This document shows, one piece after another, positions 12,930 through 22,422 of a DNA stretch of 64,000 nucleotides. The stretch is from Chamaecyparis obtusa. Taxonomy: Eukaryota > Streptophyta > Pinopsida > Cupressales > Cupressaceae. Below the pieces are notes generated by a model that was not told where the DNA came from, did no database searches, and was given only the letters and a program-made list of their open reading frames with translations. The translations under genes were made by a program, and so were the position numbers. Each line of letters opens with the position of its first letter. Position 1 is the stretch's first letter. Location of the stretch: assembly GCA_027943335.1 (NCBI GenBank), contig BSBK01005142.1, positions 124,001-188,000 on the forward strand. The letters run 5' to 3'.

Positions 12930-13034
12930 GTAGGGCGGACCCGACAAGAATTGCAAAACAATTTTAATTCCATAGAAATGAAACTCATTCCATGTCCTGA
13001 GCTGGAATTCTGACATCCACGTTTTTGGGCAAAT
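12930..13034 (-). repeat. Inverted copy of the transposon's left subterminal region
   Basis: This stretch, lying between two (ATGT)n microsatellites, is the reverse complement of about 9389-9490, including the block CCTGAGCTGGAATTCTGACA against 9420-9401. It may be the end of a second, nested Harbinger-family element or an internal inversion-duplication. Confidence 0.7.
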
Positions 13035-13037
13035 TGG

Positions 13038-13218
13038 GTATGTATGTATACATGTATGATGTATGTATGTATATATGTATGTGTATATGTATGTATGTAT
13101 ACATGTATGTATATATGTATGTGTATATGTATGTATGTATACATGTATGTATATATGTATGTGTGTATGTATGTATACATGTATGTATATATATATGCTT
13201 GTATGTATATATGTATGA
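13038..13218 (+). repeat. (TATG)n microsatellite
   Basis: Repeats of tatgtatgtata with atatatg and acatg variants. Long open frames over it on both strands are composition artefacts. Confidence 0.95.
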
Positions 13219-13308
13219 TAGCAATTTAGATGATCATGCATAGTGCTTGCATCTACATAGCTAGTCCTTGTTGTATCTATATAGGTATGTACTCTTGCAT
13301 TGTTCTTT

Positions 13309-13351
13309 ATGGGCTTATGATCCTAACCAGTTGGTAGTCCTTGCTGTATTC
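13309..13351 (+). repeat. Inverted partner of 15429-15475, flanking the transposase
   Basis: gggcttatgatc ... tagtccttgctgtattccattta is the reverse complement, with a few changes and a small gap, of the sequence at 15429-15475 on the other side of the transposase gene. The pair encloses about 2.1 kb. Confidence 0.7.
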
Positions 13352-13438
13352 CATTTACTATTGCTCGCTCCCAGTCTTCGTTTCTTGATATACAGTCATG
13401 TCTGACAACATTTCCGTTGTCCACGTTTCAGGCCACTG

Positions 13439-14805
13439 ATGGATCCTGATGATAGTATACAAGTGTATGCACAAATACTTAGGAAGACCACATACACCCA
13501 GATTATCGCTTGTCTCTATGCCTTGGTTGTTGTGCTCAAACTACTGCAAGCTGAAGAAGGCAAAAATAGAGGGAAAAGAATCTGAAAAGACAATTCATTT
13601 TATAGAGAGATTGTTCACTCTACTGAAGTTGATTGTCATGATCAGATTTGGATGAGTCAGGCTGCCTTCTCTAAACTAGCTATGATATTAAGGCAGAGAG
13701 GAACATTGAAGGATAGAAGACACTTGACAATAGATGAACAGCTAGTGATGTTCCTCCACACTCTTGGGCACAATCTTTGGAACCGCAAGATTGCCCATAA
13801 CTTTGGGAACTCCAGAGAGACAGTTAGTAGGTACTTCCACAAGGTACTGATGAGCATCTTAGCACTTCATGGAGATTACTTCAAACCGCCTGGACCGGGC
13901 ACTCCTCCTGAAATTACTAGGAACACCCGTATGGTTCTGTACTTCAAGGTACATCATTTGGTCTTTTGATTATGTTGTTTGGTACAGTGTTCCCCACTGT
14001 ATCAGAGGCTGATTTTGCATTTTCCCATACACACCATATTTGATAGGACTACGTTGGAGCTATAGACGGAACACACATCCCAGTCATTGTCGAGATTTAG
14101 AAGCAGAGTAAATATCGTGATAGATAAGGGAACCTGTTGCAAAATGTGCTCGCTGTAGTTTCCTTTAATTGCACGTTCCAGTATGTTCTTGCCAGCTGGG
14201 AAGGGTTTGATGTCGATAGTCATGTTCTAGGTTCAGCTCTGAGTAGAGCATATCCACTTGAGGTCCCCCCCGGTAAGCCAAATCATAGTTTAATGTACTA
14301 AAGGGCACACAATATGTATTAAGTCTTAACACTCTGCTAACTCTCTACAGGAAAATATCATCTAGTGGACACGGGATATCCAAATGCCCTTGGATTTCTC
14401 GCTCCTTACCAATCTACACGGTACCACTTGAAGGAATTTTCAAGAGAAAACCCAATACAAAATGCCAGGGAGTTGTTCAACAACCGACATGCCTCTCTTA
14501 GAAATGCAGTAGAATGCACCTTCGGTATTGTGAAGTGGCATTTTCCAATCCTGAGACATGCAACGACTTATGATATTATGACACAAGCCTATATTGTTTT
14601 GGCATGTTGCATACTTCACAATTACATCACGGAAGTGGATGGCCTACCTGAGGTGGAAGTGGAAGAGGAGGATGATCGTGATCGTGGTGGGGTCGATGTG
14701 CCAGTGTTCCAGACATATGGCTTCTCTCAGCAGGATAGAACTGAGTGGTCACAATTTCGGGATGACTTGGCAAGTAGGATGTGGGAAGACTATAGACCTA
14801 GATAA
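13439..14805 (+). pseudogene. PIF/Harbinger DDE transposase (HARBI1-like nuclease), three exons, three nonsense codons
   Basis: This is the enzyme that would cut the element out and rejoin it at TWA sites. Exon 1 is 13439-13948, exon 2 14047-14272 and exon 3 14351-14805, joined by GT-AG introns with frames that fit exactly (YFK/DYVGAIDGTH and PPG/KYHLVDTGYP), giving about 396 codons, a usual length. Exon 1 carries the N-terminal helical DNA-binding region (SQAAFSKLAMILRQRG; IGHN-type FLHTLGHNLWNRKIAHNF). The catalytic triad is visible: D in GAIDGTH, D in WEGFDVDSHVL, E in RNAVECTFGIVK. In-frame stops at TGA 13583-13585, TAG 14098-14100 and TAA 14125-14127 break it. The start ATG follows a splice-acceptor-like ttcag, suggesting a 5' UTR intron. 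Family call is firm; activity of this copy is unlikely. Confidence 0.9.
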
Positions 14806-14849
14806 TAGTTGTACTTTCTTGTTGGTTAATGACTGTGCAGGATAGTGGT

Positions 14850-15395
14850 TTCCTTTGATATTTGATGTATGGTTATATGGTTTCCTTTTGATGACATATG
14901 CAGAGATATTGATGTATGGTTGTATGTTTTCCTTTTGATGGATACATGATTCTGATTTTCCTTTAGATGACATATGCAGAGATATTGATGTATGGTTGTA
15001 TGTTTTCCTTTTGATGGATACATGATTCTGACTATGCCTTGTATACATGATTCTGATTTTCCTTTGGATGTATGGTTGTATGTTTTCCTTTTGATGTATG
15101 GTTGTATGGTTTCCTTATACTATGCCTTGTATACATGATTCTGATTTTCCTTTGGATGTATGGTTGTATGGTTTCCTTTTGATGTATGGTTGTCTGGTTC
15201 TCTTTGATGTTTATGCAGAGATATTGATGCATGTTGTTTGGTTTCCTTATACTATGCCTTGTATACATGATTCTAATTTTCCTTTGGATGTATGGTTGTA
15301 TGTTTTCCTTTTGATGTATGGTTGTATGTTTTCCTTTGGATGTTTGGTTGTATGTTTTCCTTTTGATTCTGATTTTCCTAGTGTTGTATGGTTCT
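14850..15395 (+). repeat. Minisatellite between transposase and Myb-like gene
   Basis: Irregular tandem units built on gtatggttgtatgttttcct (about 26 bp with ttgat) mixed with a longer unit containing actatgccttgtatacatga. The block sits in the transposase 3' flank. Open frames across it are repeat artefacts. Confidence 0.85.
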
Positions 15396-15428
15396 TGTTA
15401 GCATTAGTGCATTAGGACCACCCGATTT

Positions 15429-15475
15429 AAATGAAATACAGCAAGGACTACCATGTGATGAAGATCATAAGCCCA
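15429..15475 (-). repeat. Inverted partner of 13309-13351
   Basis: aaatgaaatacagcaaggac ... gatcataagccc pairs with the segment upstream of the transposase. It lies just after the minisatellite. Confidence 0.7.
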
Positions 15476-15667
15476 CCCTTAACAATAGAATAACAAATTT
15501 TCTGAGAACTCCATATTTCTGATGTTAGTCCTTGATGTATTTCATTTAAATTTCCTTTGAAATGATATTTTTATCCTAGTGATGTTGTTCTTGTTCTATG
15601 ATATTGATTATGTGATGCCTTGTATGTATTTATCTCCTAACATTGACAGCCATGTGCAGACTACTAC

Positions 15668-16754
15668 ATGGCAATGACCGAGCTACTCATGAGCATTGAT
15701 GGTAGTGCTCAAGACCCGATTATGTTGGAAGAACCTTCATCTAGTAAGAAAATGATCTGGAACAAACATATGGAAAGGGTTTTCCTTGATTTTCTCATTG
15801 ACCAAGTCCACTTTGGCAGAAAATGCAAAGGTGGCTTCAAAAAAAAAGCGTGGGCTGCCATTGAAAGGCAGTTCAATGCGGAGTTGACTCTGAACCTAAG
15901 CAAAGACCAATTCAAGAACAAGCTGAAAACTTGGAAGCAAGGATTCAAGCTTGTGAGAGACTTGAAGAGAAAAAGCAGCTTCAGTTGGAACGAAGCAACG
16001 CAGACCATGGAGGCAGCGGATTCGGTCTGGGACAAACTTTTCAAGGTAAATTTGTCTTTTCATGACTTTTATATCCACTTTCTTAACTATACAAATTTGG
16101 TTTTTGTTGTGCATGTTGTTCTGATAGTCCAATGCACATTTTTTGGTGTTTGTGTAGTCTCGAGAGTACAGATCAGCTAGGATGTTTAGAAGAACATTTT
16201 TCCCATACTACAATGACCTTGCCATAATTGTTGGCAATGACATCGCTAATGTGACTGGCACAACAACTGCTGGCGAGACCGAGGAAGGGCACTATAACCG
16301 CCATGTACAGTTAGATGATGATGATGATGCTAATGCTGATGCTGATGGGCCCAAGTGTAGAAAATCTTTTGAGACTTAGCCTGGTCTAGACGATGATATC
16401 CTTGGGCAGTCATATGAGACTGCAACTCCCCAATCATATCCAAGCACGGGATCATCGCAGAGGAGGGCAAGGAAGAGGAAGGCAAGTTTGGCCTCTTCCT
16501 TGGATATGATTTGTGAGACAATGCAGACCTTAATAGAGGGCCTTAATGAGCCTCAGGTTGTCACAGTCGACCATTCCCAGGAATAGGCCGTGTTAGGTAG
16601 AGCATGGAAAACTTTGAAAGTCATGCCTTAGGTGAGTAGCAGCGATGCGATCACGGTCTACGAGACCTTGATGAACAAGCTAGCCATCCTCAATGGGTTT
16701 GTGTCCATGGAAACCGATGAGGACCGGCTGATGTTGATAGATATAATTTTTTGA
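15668..16754 (+). pseudogene. Harbinger Myb/SANT-like DNA-binding protein, two exons, three nonsense codons
   Basis: This is the second protein of PIF/Harbinger elements, which binds subterminal DNA and helps bring transposase into the nucleus. Exon 1 (15668-16045, 126 residues) is intact and holds the trihelix Myb/SANT-like domain at about residues 28-110: MIWNKHMERVFLDFLIDQ, KKAWAAIERQFN, FKNKLKTWKQGFKLV and SFSWNEAT. The intron is 16046-16157 (GT-AG). Exon 2 (16158-16754) has an acidic Asp/Ala run, a basic patch (RRARKRK, a likely nuclear signal) and a C-terminal helical region. It is broken by TAG at 16377-16379, 16584-16586 and 16629-16631, each of which could come from CAG by one C-to-T change. 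The full frame would be about 324 residues. It follows the transposase in the same direction. Confidence 0.85.
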
Positions 16755-16957
16755 TTCGTAGATGCATGAGGGTGGGATCTGTTAAAATACTGTTGCTATA
16801 TTTCTATATTGGTGTTTCATTGGGACTTTGTTACTGTGGCTTTAGTTCTATCATTGTTAATTTGGTTAATCTTAAATTATCTTGTCATGTATTAATTTGG
16901 TTAATTCCTAAATTATAATATCTGTTAGTGCACAGTGCTTGCTTATTATCAATGTTA
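16755..16957. other. 3' flank of the Myb-like gene
   Basis: AT-rich, with no open frame. It includes a repeated phrase about taatttggttaat that may lie in the 3' UTR. Confidence 0.5.
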
Positions 16958-17135
16958 GATGATCATGCGCAGTTAGATTATTATCATGCACAGTTAGATG
17001 ATCTTGCATAGTTAGATTATTATCATGCATAGTTAGATGATCATGCACAGTTAGATTATTATCATGCACAGTTAGATGATCATGCATAGTTAGATTATGA
17101 TCATGCACAATTAGATTATTATGATCATGCACAGT
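16958..17135 (+). repeat. Minisatellite of gatcatgcacagtta units
   Basis: Alternating 16-19-bp units, ttagatgatcatgcacag and ttagattattatcatgcacag, repeat about nine times with small changes. The core atgatcatgca is palindromic (TGATCA). A single related copy occurs at about 13226-13242, upstream of the transposase. Confidence 0.9.
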
Positions 17136-17139
17136 TGGA

Positions 17140-18151
17140 TACATGATTCATGCAAATATTACTTTATCTTCATTCTATATTGTTGTTACATTTTGTCATT
17201 TTCATCTCATGCCTTTAGAAAACACTTGATACTTTATTATTGTCTCGATCTTTCTTTTTAGTTTGTCTTATCTTTCATTTCAGTTTATGTCTCAAATGAT
17301 CTCCATGCTTTATGTTGCACTCATGTTTCAACATCGATTAAAACATCAAGGTTTCTTTTACAAGTATTTTCATCAATGTTTTGAATCACACTCGTGAGCC
17401 ATTTTTTTCTAGTCATTTTGCTCGTTTCTTGCATTTTCAATCCAATTGTTATACTCTTTGATTGTGTGCCCTTTGCTTGTATTTGCACTATGATGCTTGG
17501 GTCCTGGCATACACAATTTGTTCTTTGACAGTTAATTTTAAGGTGATATGGTATGTATGTTTTTAAAATTATCCCCATTATTTTTTTTTATTGCTATTTT
17601 TTATTATTGATTGTAAAACCAAGGAGTGCCAAGTGATGAATGCTCAGATGTTGCAATGATGTCTCAATAGAACTGTCAATTTTTTGATTTTGTCTTTCAA
17701 TAGTCCTTATGATTTTTCTATAAGCCCAATTATTTACGCTAATGCCTACCATTTTTTCCGTGTTTGTTATCTTTAGCGTTTGATTTAATTCATTCCAGTT
17801 TAACACATTTCTAAAGATAGACAGTTCTGAGACAACAAATATGATGGATAAAACTGAGCTATCCGATGTTTGCTTTTTCAAGGTACAGAATTCTGATGGT
17901 ACTCCATGGTGCATTTTTTTTATTGTTCTTTGTGCTGCGATAAAATTTATATGCAGGATTGACAGTTGGTCGTCATATCAGGGACACGAGAGCATCGAAC
18001 GCAGATTTTTGACACAATGGTGTGTTTTCACACCACCAATTTATGGATATTGTTATTCCCAATCTACAATCTGATTAGTTGTTTCTTCTAATTTTCCAAT
18101 TTGTTCTAATTATGGTCGTGAGCAGTAAATATTTTTTTGGTTGCAGTGGTA
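17140..18151. other. Upstream region of the GRF zinc finger gene
   Basis: No supported gene on either strand. Minus-strand frames at 17321-17578 and 17594-17914 are open but carry no convincing motif. The stretch presumably holds the promoter and 5' leader of the GRF gene. A splice-acceptor-like tttggttgcag at 18135-18145, just before its ATG, suggests a 5' UTR intron; I cannot place the donor. Confidence 0.4.
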
Positions 18152-18586
18152 ATGGCTATGGAAGGAAACCCTTTTTGTGAGTGTGGCGGTGGAGTGCGCG
18201 CCATCATGAGGAGGTCGCGAACACAAGGGAACCCGGATTGTCGATTTTGGACATGTGTGAACAAGAAAAAGGTTATTAAATTTGGTTATATTTATCTGCA
18301 CATTGGACAACAATGATAGTTTACGATACTAACGTTGGTTTATTTGTAGGACGATGGCGGGTGTGGCTTCTTTCAATGGGTTGATGGCGACACACCCCAA
18401 TCTACGTCTTCGGCAACGCATGCATTTAGACTTACAGCGTACGATGATTGCAAGTGTTGCAATGCTTCGAGGTGTGTTATTGCAAGAGCGAAAGCTGTCC
18501 AGAGAGTCACTGCAGATGCGATGTGGATACGTTGTCTTCTCTGCATTGTTATCCTACTACTTTTTGTTTTGATTCTGCGGCCATAG
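18152..18586 (+). CDS. GRF-type zinc finger protein with C-terminal hydrophobic segment, intact, two exons
   Basis: Exon 1 is 18152-18271 (40 codons) and exon 2 18350-18586, joined in phase 0 by a 78-bp GT-AG intron, giving 118 residues with no nonsense codon. The GRF zinc finger spans about residues 8-52: PFCECGGG (Cys 9 and 11), a Ser-Arg-Thr turn, QGNPDCRFWTCVN (Cys 30 and 35), then GGCGFFQWVD (Cys 45), matching the family pattern C-x-C, NPxRxFxxC, CxFFxW. A Cys-rich middle (DDCKCCNASRC) follows. The last 20 residues are hydrophobic (CLLCIVILLLFVLILRP), so a tail-anchored membrane protein is likely. GRF fingers in known proteins bind nucleic acid, mostly single-stranded. The gene lies inside the Harbinger element, downstream of and in line with its two genes. 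Residues 9-11 have C-x-C; some family members have C-x-G/C here. A role in transposition is inference only. Confidence 0.82.
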
Positions 18587-18589
18587 CCG

Positions 18590-18890
18590 AATATCTATTT
18601 TTTTTTCCAAATCGCAATGTAAAATCAATGTGATTATATGAAGCAATACAATTTTTATATTATCGAGCAATGCAATCTTCTTACTTTCACTGTATTGATT
18701 TCTTATGATGGATTAAATACACAAATTCAAGTTCAATTAACTTTAAAATTTAAAATTGAAATAAATATAATAATAAATAATAAATATAATTAAATATAAA
18801 TAAATATAATAAATATAATTAACATAGGTCAATAAAATATAATAAATATATCAAAATGGACTAATCATAAATTAATTTTAAATAAAAATC
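18590..18890. other. 3' UTR-like and very AT-rich tract
   Basis: After the GRF stop codon comes a T-run and aataca/caatacaat words that could serve polyadenylation. Then about 190 bases of taaatataat repeats. No gene. Confidence 0.6.
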
Positions 18891-18923
18891 GGTGTCATAT
18901 TCCAACTCCAATTTGAAATGAAC

Positions 18924-19218
18924 AACCAAACAAAGAAGATGGAGACCCAAACTCCAATTCTAATTCGAAGTGCAAAACCAAACAGAGAATATGAAGACCT
19001 GCATTCGAATCCCAATTCGAAAATGTTCAACCAAACAGAGAATGAGAATTTCATAAATTCCAATTCCTATTTTCAATTTGACAACCAAACGGAGAATGTG
19101 GATTTACAAATCCATCTTCCAGGGCAACCAAACAGTCCCAAAAAAGCATAACCAAGGTTTGCATAACCAGGCTATGGATAACCATGATTTGCATCATTTT
19201 CCAATTCCCCAACCAAAC
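18924..19218 (+). repeat. Subterminal AACCAAAC repeats of the Harbinger right end
   Basis: The TIR core AACCAAAC or ACCAAAC recurs in direct orientation at 18924, 18977, 19029, 19083, 19126 and in the TIR itself at 19211. Three of them extend to CCAAACrGAGAAT. Spacing is about 53, 52, 54, 43 and 85 bp. These look like an array of transposase or Myb-like binding sites grown from the terminal sequence. GTTTGGT also occurs at the left end at 9334-9340. Confidence 0.8.
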
Positions 19219-19224
19219 GGGCCC
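19210..19224 (-). repeat. Right terminal inverted repeat of the Harbinger element
   Basis: CAACCAAACGGGCCC, followed by target duplication TAA at 19225-19227. Confidence 0.92.
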
Positions 19225-19227
19225 TAA

Positions 19228-19700
19228 AGGAAATCTGGCACTGGAACATAGTTTCAAAATAAAGGAATTGCAGAGCGAAGTCTGTGATAGGGAACTGGAG
19301 TTGGATGCCATCAAAGCAGAAAACACCAAACTGTGAAACAAAAATGATGAAAAGAATTTTGAAACTACAAGAAGACTAAAGAAAAATTTGTATCAGAACT
19401 GAAATTAAGAATAGAGGAATTGAAAAGGGAGGTATGAAGTGGAGGCTAATGTTCAACAACTGCAACTGCAAGTTTTCGAAGAGATCATGTCTAAGTCACA
19501 GGAGGAGAATATAAAGCTCTGTACACGGTAAGAATGTTGAGATCACTTTGGAAACAAAAGTAAAATTATTAATGGAACAGAACTGAGAATTGGGGAATTA
19601 CAAAATGAGGTCTATCAGACTTGAAGAACACAGAATACAGAATCTTCAACTGCTCGAGTGAGATGAACAAAAAAGAGAAGCAATACTCTTCTTTTCTTAG
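19228..19700 (+). pseudogene. Right half of the decayed coiled-coil protein gene
   Basis: Directly after the transposon the plus strand reads GNLALEHSFKIKELQSEVCD and ELELDAIKAENTKL, then stops. Other frames then continue the same heptad-like style (KFVSELKLRIEELKREV; NVQQLQLQVFEEIMSKSQEE; KVKLLMEQ; LRIGELQNEV), so several frameshifts have accumulated. If the transposon and one TAA are taken out, the left peptide ILEA joins in frame to KGNLALEH, which shows both halves belong to one gene. Family not recognised. Confidence 0.55.
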
Positions 19701-21454
19701 TTTTAGAGATACTCGTGGCTTGGAACTTGGGCATTGCCAACTTTGAGATGCAGTGCTTATTTAAGCTTATATATAGTATAGATATAGCTTTGCTTCAATA
19801 TCTACACTTAGACAAAAATAGAAAACTACATTGCTCAAGTAGCTTTAGAGTATAGAAGCACCTGACTAACAATGCAGTTTGGAATCAATTCTATTGATTG
19901 GAGAAATTCAAGCAATATTGTGATAGAAGATTACTACACTTCAGATCATATCACAAATCATCCTATAGCAAGACCAAAGAAATTTGTAAAAATTGCAGGC
20001 CTAGATTTCAAACTGTGATTTCAAGCTCTTAACTTGAAATCTGAAATACCTTTTGCACGCTGTTTGATAGCATAGATATGTTTCCTACCACCGATCCTCT
20101 CCTAAAGGTTTGCAACCTTGGATTGCAGGCTCTTATGAATATCAGACAGTGTCATCAAGTAGCATTCATGCAATAGACTTCCAAAAATAGACATAATACT
20201 GCAGCTGTGAAACATCTATCAATTTTTTCTATTTATTTATTTTATTTTTAAGGGAAACATCTATCAATTTTATAGCATGATTTGTTTGACTTTTTGGGGG
20301 GACCGTGGTAAATATGAATGATATTCATATATCAGAGACAATGTAAGATATCATTTATAGGTCTTATGGCATTATAACTGAAGCTCATTATTTACATTCT
20401 ACATGTTGAAGGCCATACCTCTGTATACAACTGGTAAATGCATCATAGTTTTTTTCTTAAAACATTACATCAAATATCAACACTTCTTTAGTGTATTCTA
20501 ATGTCTCTTTTAATGCATCAATTTCATTTTAGTGTTACTAACTTCCTTTGTGTATGTTCCAATCATTTCTTAGCCTACATAGAGAGGCTTGTCTTCTTTT
20601 GTTGAGTGACAATATAGAGTTGTGGTGGCCTATGGAAGGTAGTAGTGGTACTGCAAATAGCATTATTCAGCCATCTATGATATTATCTTATTCCATAACG
20701 GTTTTTTATCATACAAGAAGAGTTCCACATCCTACAAAGACATAAAAGAAGATGGTGCAACATCACTAAAATATCAACATAACATCAATAAGGAAGTAGC
20801 TAGAGCAGTTCTGTATGGAGTTTGAACAGTTTTATATTAAACTTCAGAGCAATTACAATTTTCAGGCCAAGATCTTCTCTTTCAATTGGTATTAACTATT
20901 ACCAAGTTCTTATTAGTTCATGCATTGGCATTTTCTAGGAATAGACACTAAGATAAGTATCCATATCTAGAAGAGATGCAGCATTGGCACTGTTAAACAA
21001 ATAAACAAAGCAGACCATCTGCAGTGATTTTGCAATAATATTTTTGAGTGGGATTTTCCCAATCCCAAAGTTTTAGCAATGAAAGTGACACATGATTCCC
21101 TACTCAATGAACAGGTTCAAAGCAAACATCATCATATTAGTATCCTGAGAATACCTTTGTTAGTTGAATATTTGTTCTGTCTGATCTTAAGTTTTAAACA
21201 TAGGAGCGAAAGTTATTGTCCAATATAAAACAATAAAGTTCAAATACTATGATCACAATCAATCGAGCAAGAATTTAGTAACAAAACATCAAGAAGGTAG
21301 TCAACATCTATGGTAAATTTGGGAACTCTTGGTGGAAACCATAACCAAAGTGTTTTGACGGTATTCTGGAAATTGAAGAGGTTTGTAAAGTCTTTATGAC
21401 AGATATGATTGTTGAGAAGAAAGAATTTAGAGGCGGTCAACACACCCCAATAAC
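19701..21454. other. Intergenic DNA, no gene supported
   Basis: AT-rich, with open frames of at most 65 codons at the left and 86 near the right end, the latter overlapping the gypsy LTR. No repeats or termini stand out. Confidence 0.5.
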
Positions 21455-21459
21455 ACTGT

Positions 21460-22321
21460 GATGCAGGAGCATCCTGGGTGTAAGAGCAATCTTGCATCAC
21501 CCAAAAACATTTCTATTTTTTTGAATTCAATAAGGGCTATCTTGTGCAGAGCTGCTATTTATGGAAAGTTACTATTTTTGGTAATTTTCGTATGTGCTCA
21601 GAATGATCCGATTTTTTTCTTGGAGGTTCATTTTGGTCATATAAGTCTGCCAGTAAAGTTTCATTGCCAGATCAAGTGTATATTAGAAGATATTGAAGAT
21701 TTTCGGTATTGGCAGTAGGGGACAGAAACTTTGAACTCAATTTTGAAAGCTTTAGAGGCCCCGGATGAGGTCGAATTTTGGGCTGAATGAAGCTTACTTG
21801 ATTCAGGCATTGTAGAGCTCCTCGCCCCCTTTCCGAAATGGGGTTACAATAGTCAATCGGGTCAACTGGTGATGACTTATGGTCTTCGGAAGTTGGGTCA
21901 CCTGAAATGGCGGAAAATGATTTTTCTTAAAAATTTATGTTCGGGTTTCAAAATTTATTTTGAGCCGACTATGATGTAATGAAATGTAAAATAAAAATAA
22001 TTCTAAGTTTGGTCGGCCTTATTGGCTAAAATTCTGGAACCTTCCCAGGCGGTGGAAAAATTGCCTATATAAGGAAGGCTGTATTATTGTCTTAGGCAGT
22101 TCAGAATAGTTCTGGGTAGTAGATCTGGGTATTGATTCGAGGCTTTGTCCTACAGAATATTGTAAGGGAATGCCCATGTGGCTTTGCATATTGTAATTCT
22201 GAAAGTTTGTAATTCCACATTTGTGGAGATAATAAGAAGCCAATTTTCTGTTCTTGCATATTGTTGTTGTTTCTCTATTTCTGTTATGTGTTTGTGGTAT
22301 TAAGGGGAGCACCCTTCATCA
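21460..22321 (+). repeat. Gypsy LTR 1 (5' outer)
   Basis: 862 bp, TG...CA ends. The TATA box TATATAAG is at 22066-22073. It differs from LTR 2 and LTR 3 at about six positions they share (for example gatccg versus gatctg, tattagaag versus tattggaag). Target duplication CACTG lies at 21455-21459. Confidence 0.92.
22066..22073 (+). promoter_or_regulatory. LTR 1 TATA box
   Basis: TATATAAG in the context gcctatataaggaagg. The same site is at 30866-30873 in LTR 2 and 36377-36384 in LTR 3. Transcription would begin shortly downstream. Confidence 0.7.
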
Positions 22322-22323
22322 AG

Positions 22324-22335
22324 TGGTATCAGAGC
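22324..22335 (+). promoter_or_regulatory. Primer binding site for initiator tRNA-Met, internal A
   Basis: TGGTATCAGAGC starts two bases after the LTR and is complementary to the 3' end of plant initiator tRNA-Met, as in most plant LTR retrotransposons. Confidence 0.9.
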
Positions 22336-22422
22336 AGGTTTTCTTGAGTGTGTAAACAGATCGCCGACTGTGAGGCAGTTTGCACCAGGACCGTGGCTAG
22401 GGTTTCAGCGCGCATCGCGAAA

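Larger units (their letters stand above)
9265..19224 (+). mobile_element. PIF/Harbinger DNA transposon, 9,960 bp, with three genes
   Basis: The ends are GGGCCCATTTGGTTG (9265-9279) and its inverted partner CAACCAAACGGGCCC (19210-19224), one mismatch in 15 bp. Immediately outside lies TAA on both sides (9262-9264 and 19225-19227), the 3-bp TWA target duplication known for PIF/Harbinger. Inside, all on the plus strand, are a Harbinger DDE transposase (13439-14805), a Myb/SANT-like gene (15668-16754) and a GRF zinc finger gene (18152-18586). Transposase plus Myb-like protein is the known two-gene set of the superfamily; the third gene is unusual. Both known genes carry nonsense codons, so the copy looks non-autonomous. 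At about 10 kb it is large for the superfamily, and much of the excess is the 9.4-13.2 kb left arm. Confidence 0.92.

Noticed and set aside
12673..13243. Several overlapping open frames of 61-104 codons on both strands
   Set aside because: They are made of Met/Tyr/Cys/Val or Tyr/Ile/His/Thr runs dictated by the ATGT microsatellite.
14850..17135. Minisatellites considered as CRISPR-like arrays
   Set aside because: Units abut without unique spacers, vary in length, and lie inside a plant transposon.
17321..17914. Minus-strand frames (85 and 106 codons) with a faint FAR1/MULE-like look
   Set aside because: No catalytic or zinc-binding motif is complete and the two frames do not join. Not enough to annotate.
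22348..22422. Upstream extension of gypsy gag
   Set aside because: The open frame runs upstream of ATG 22423 but has no ATG, and it overlaps the leader after the primer site. ATG 22423 (31223 in internal B) is the better start.
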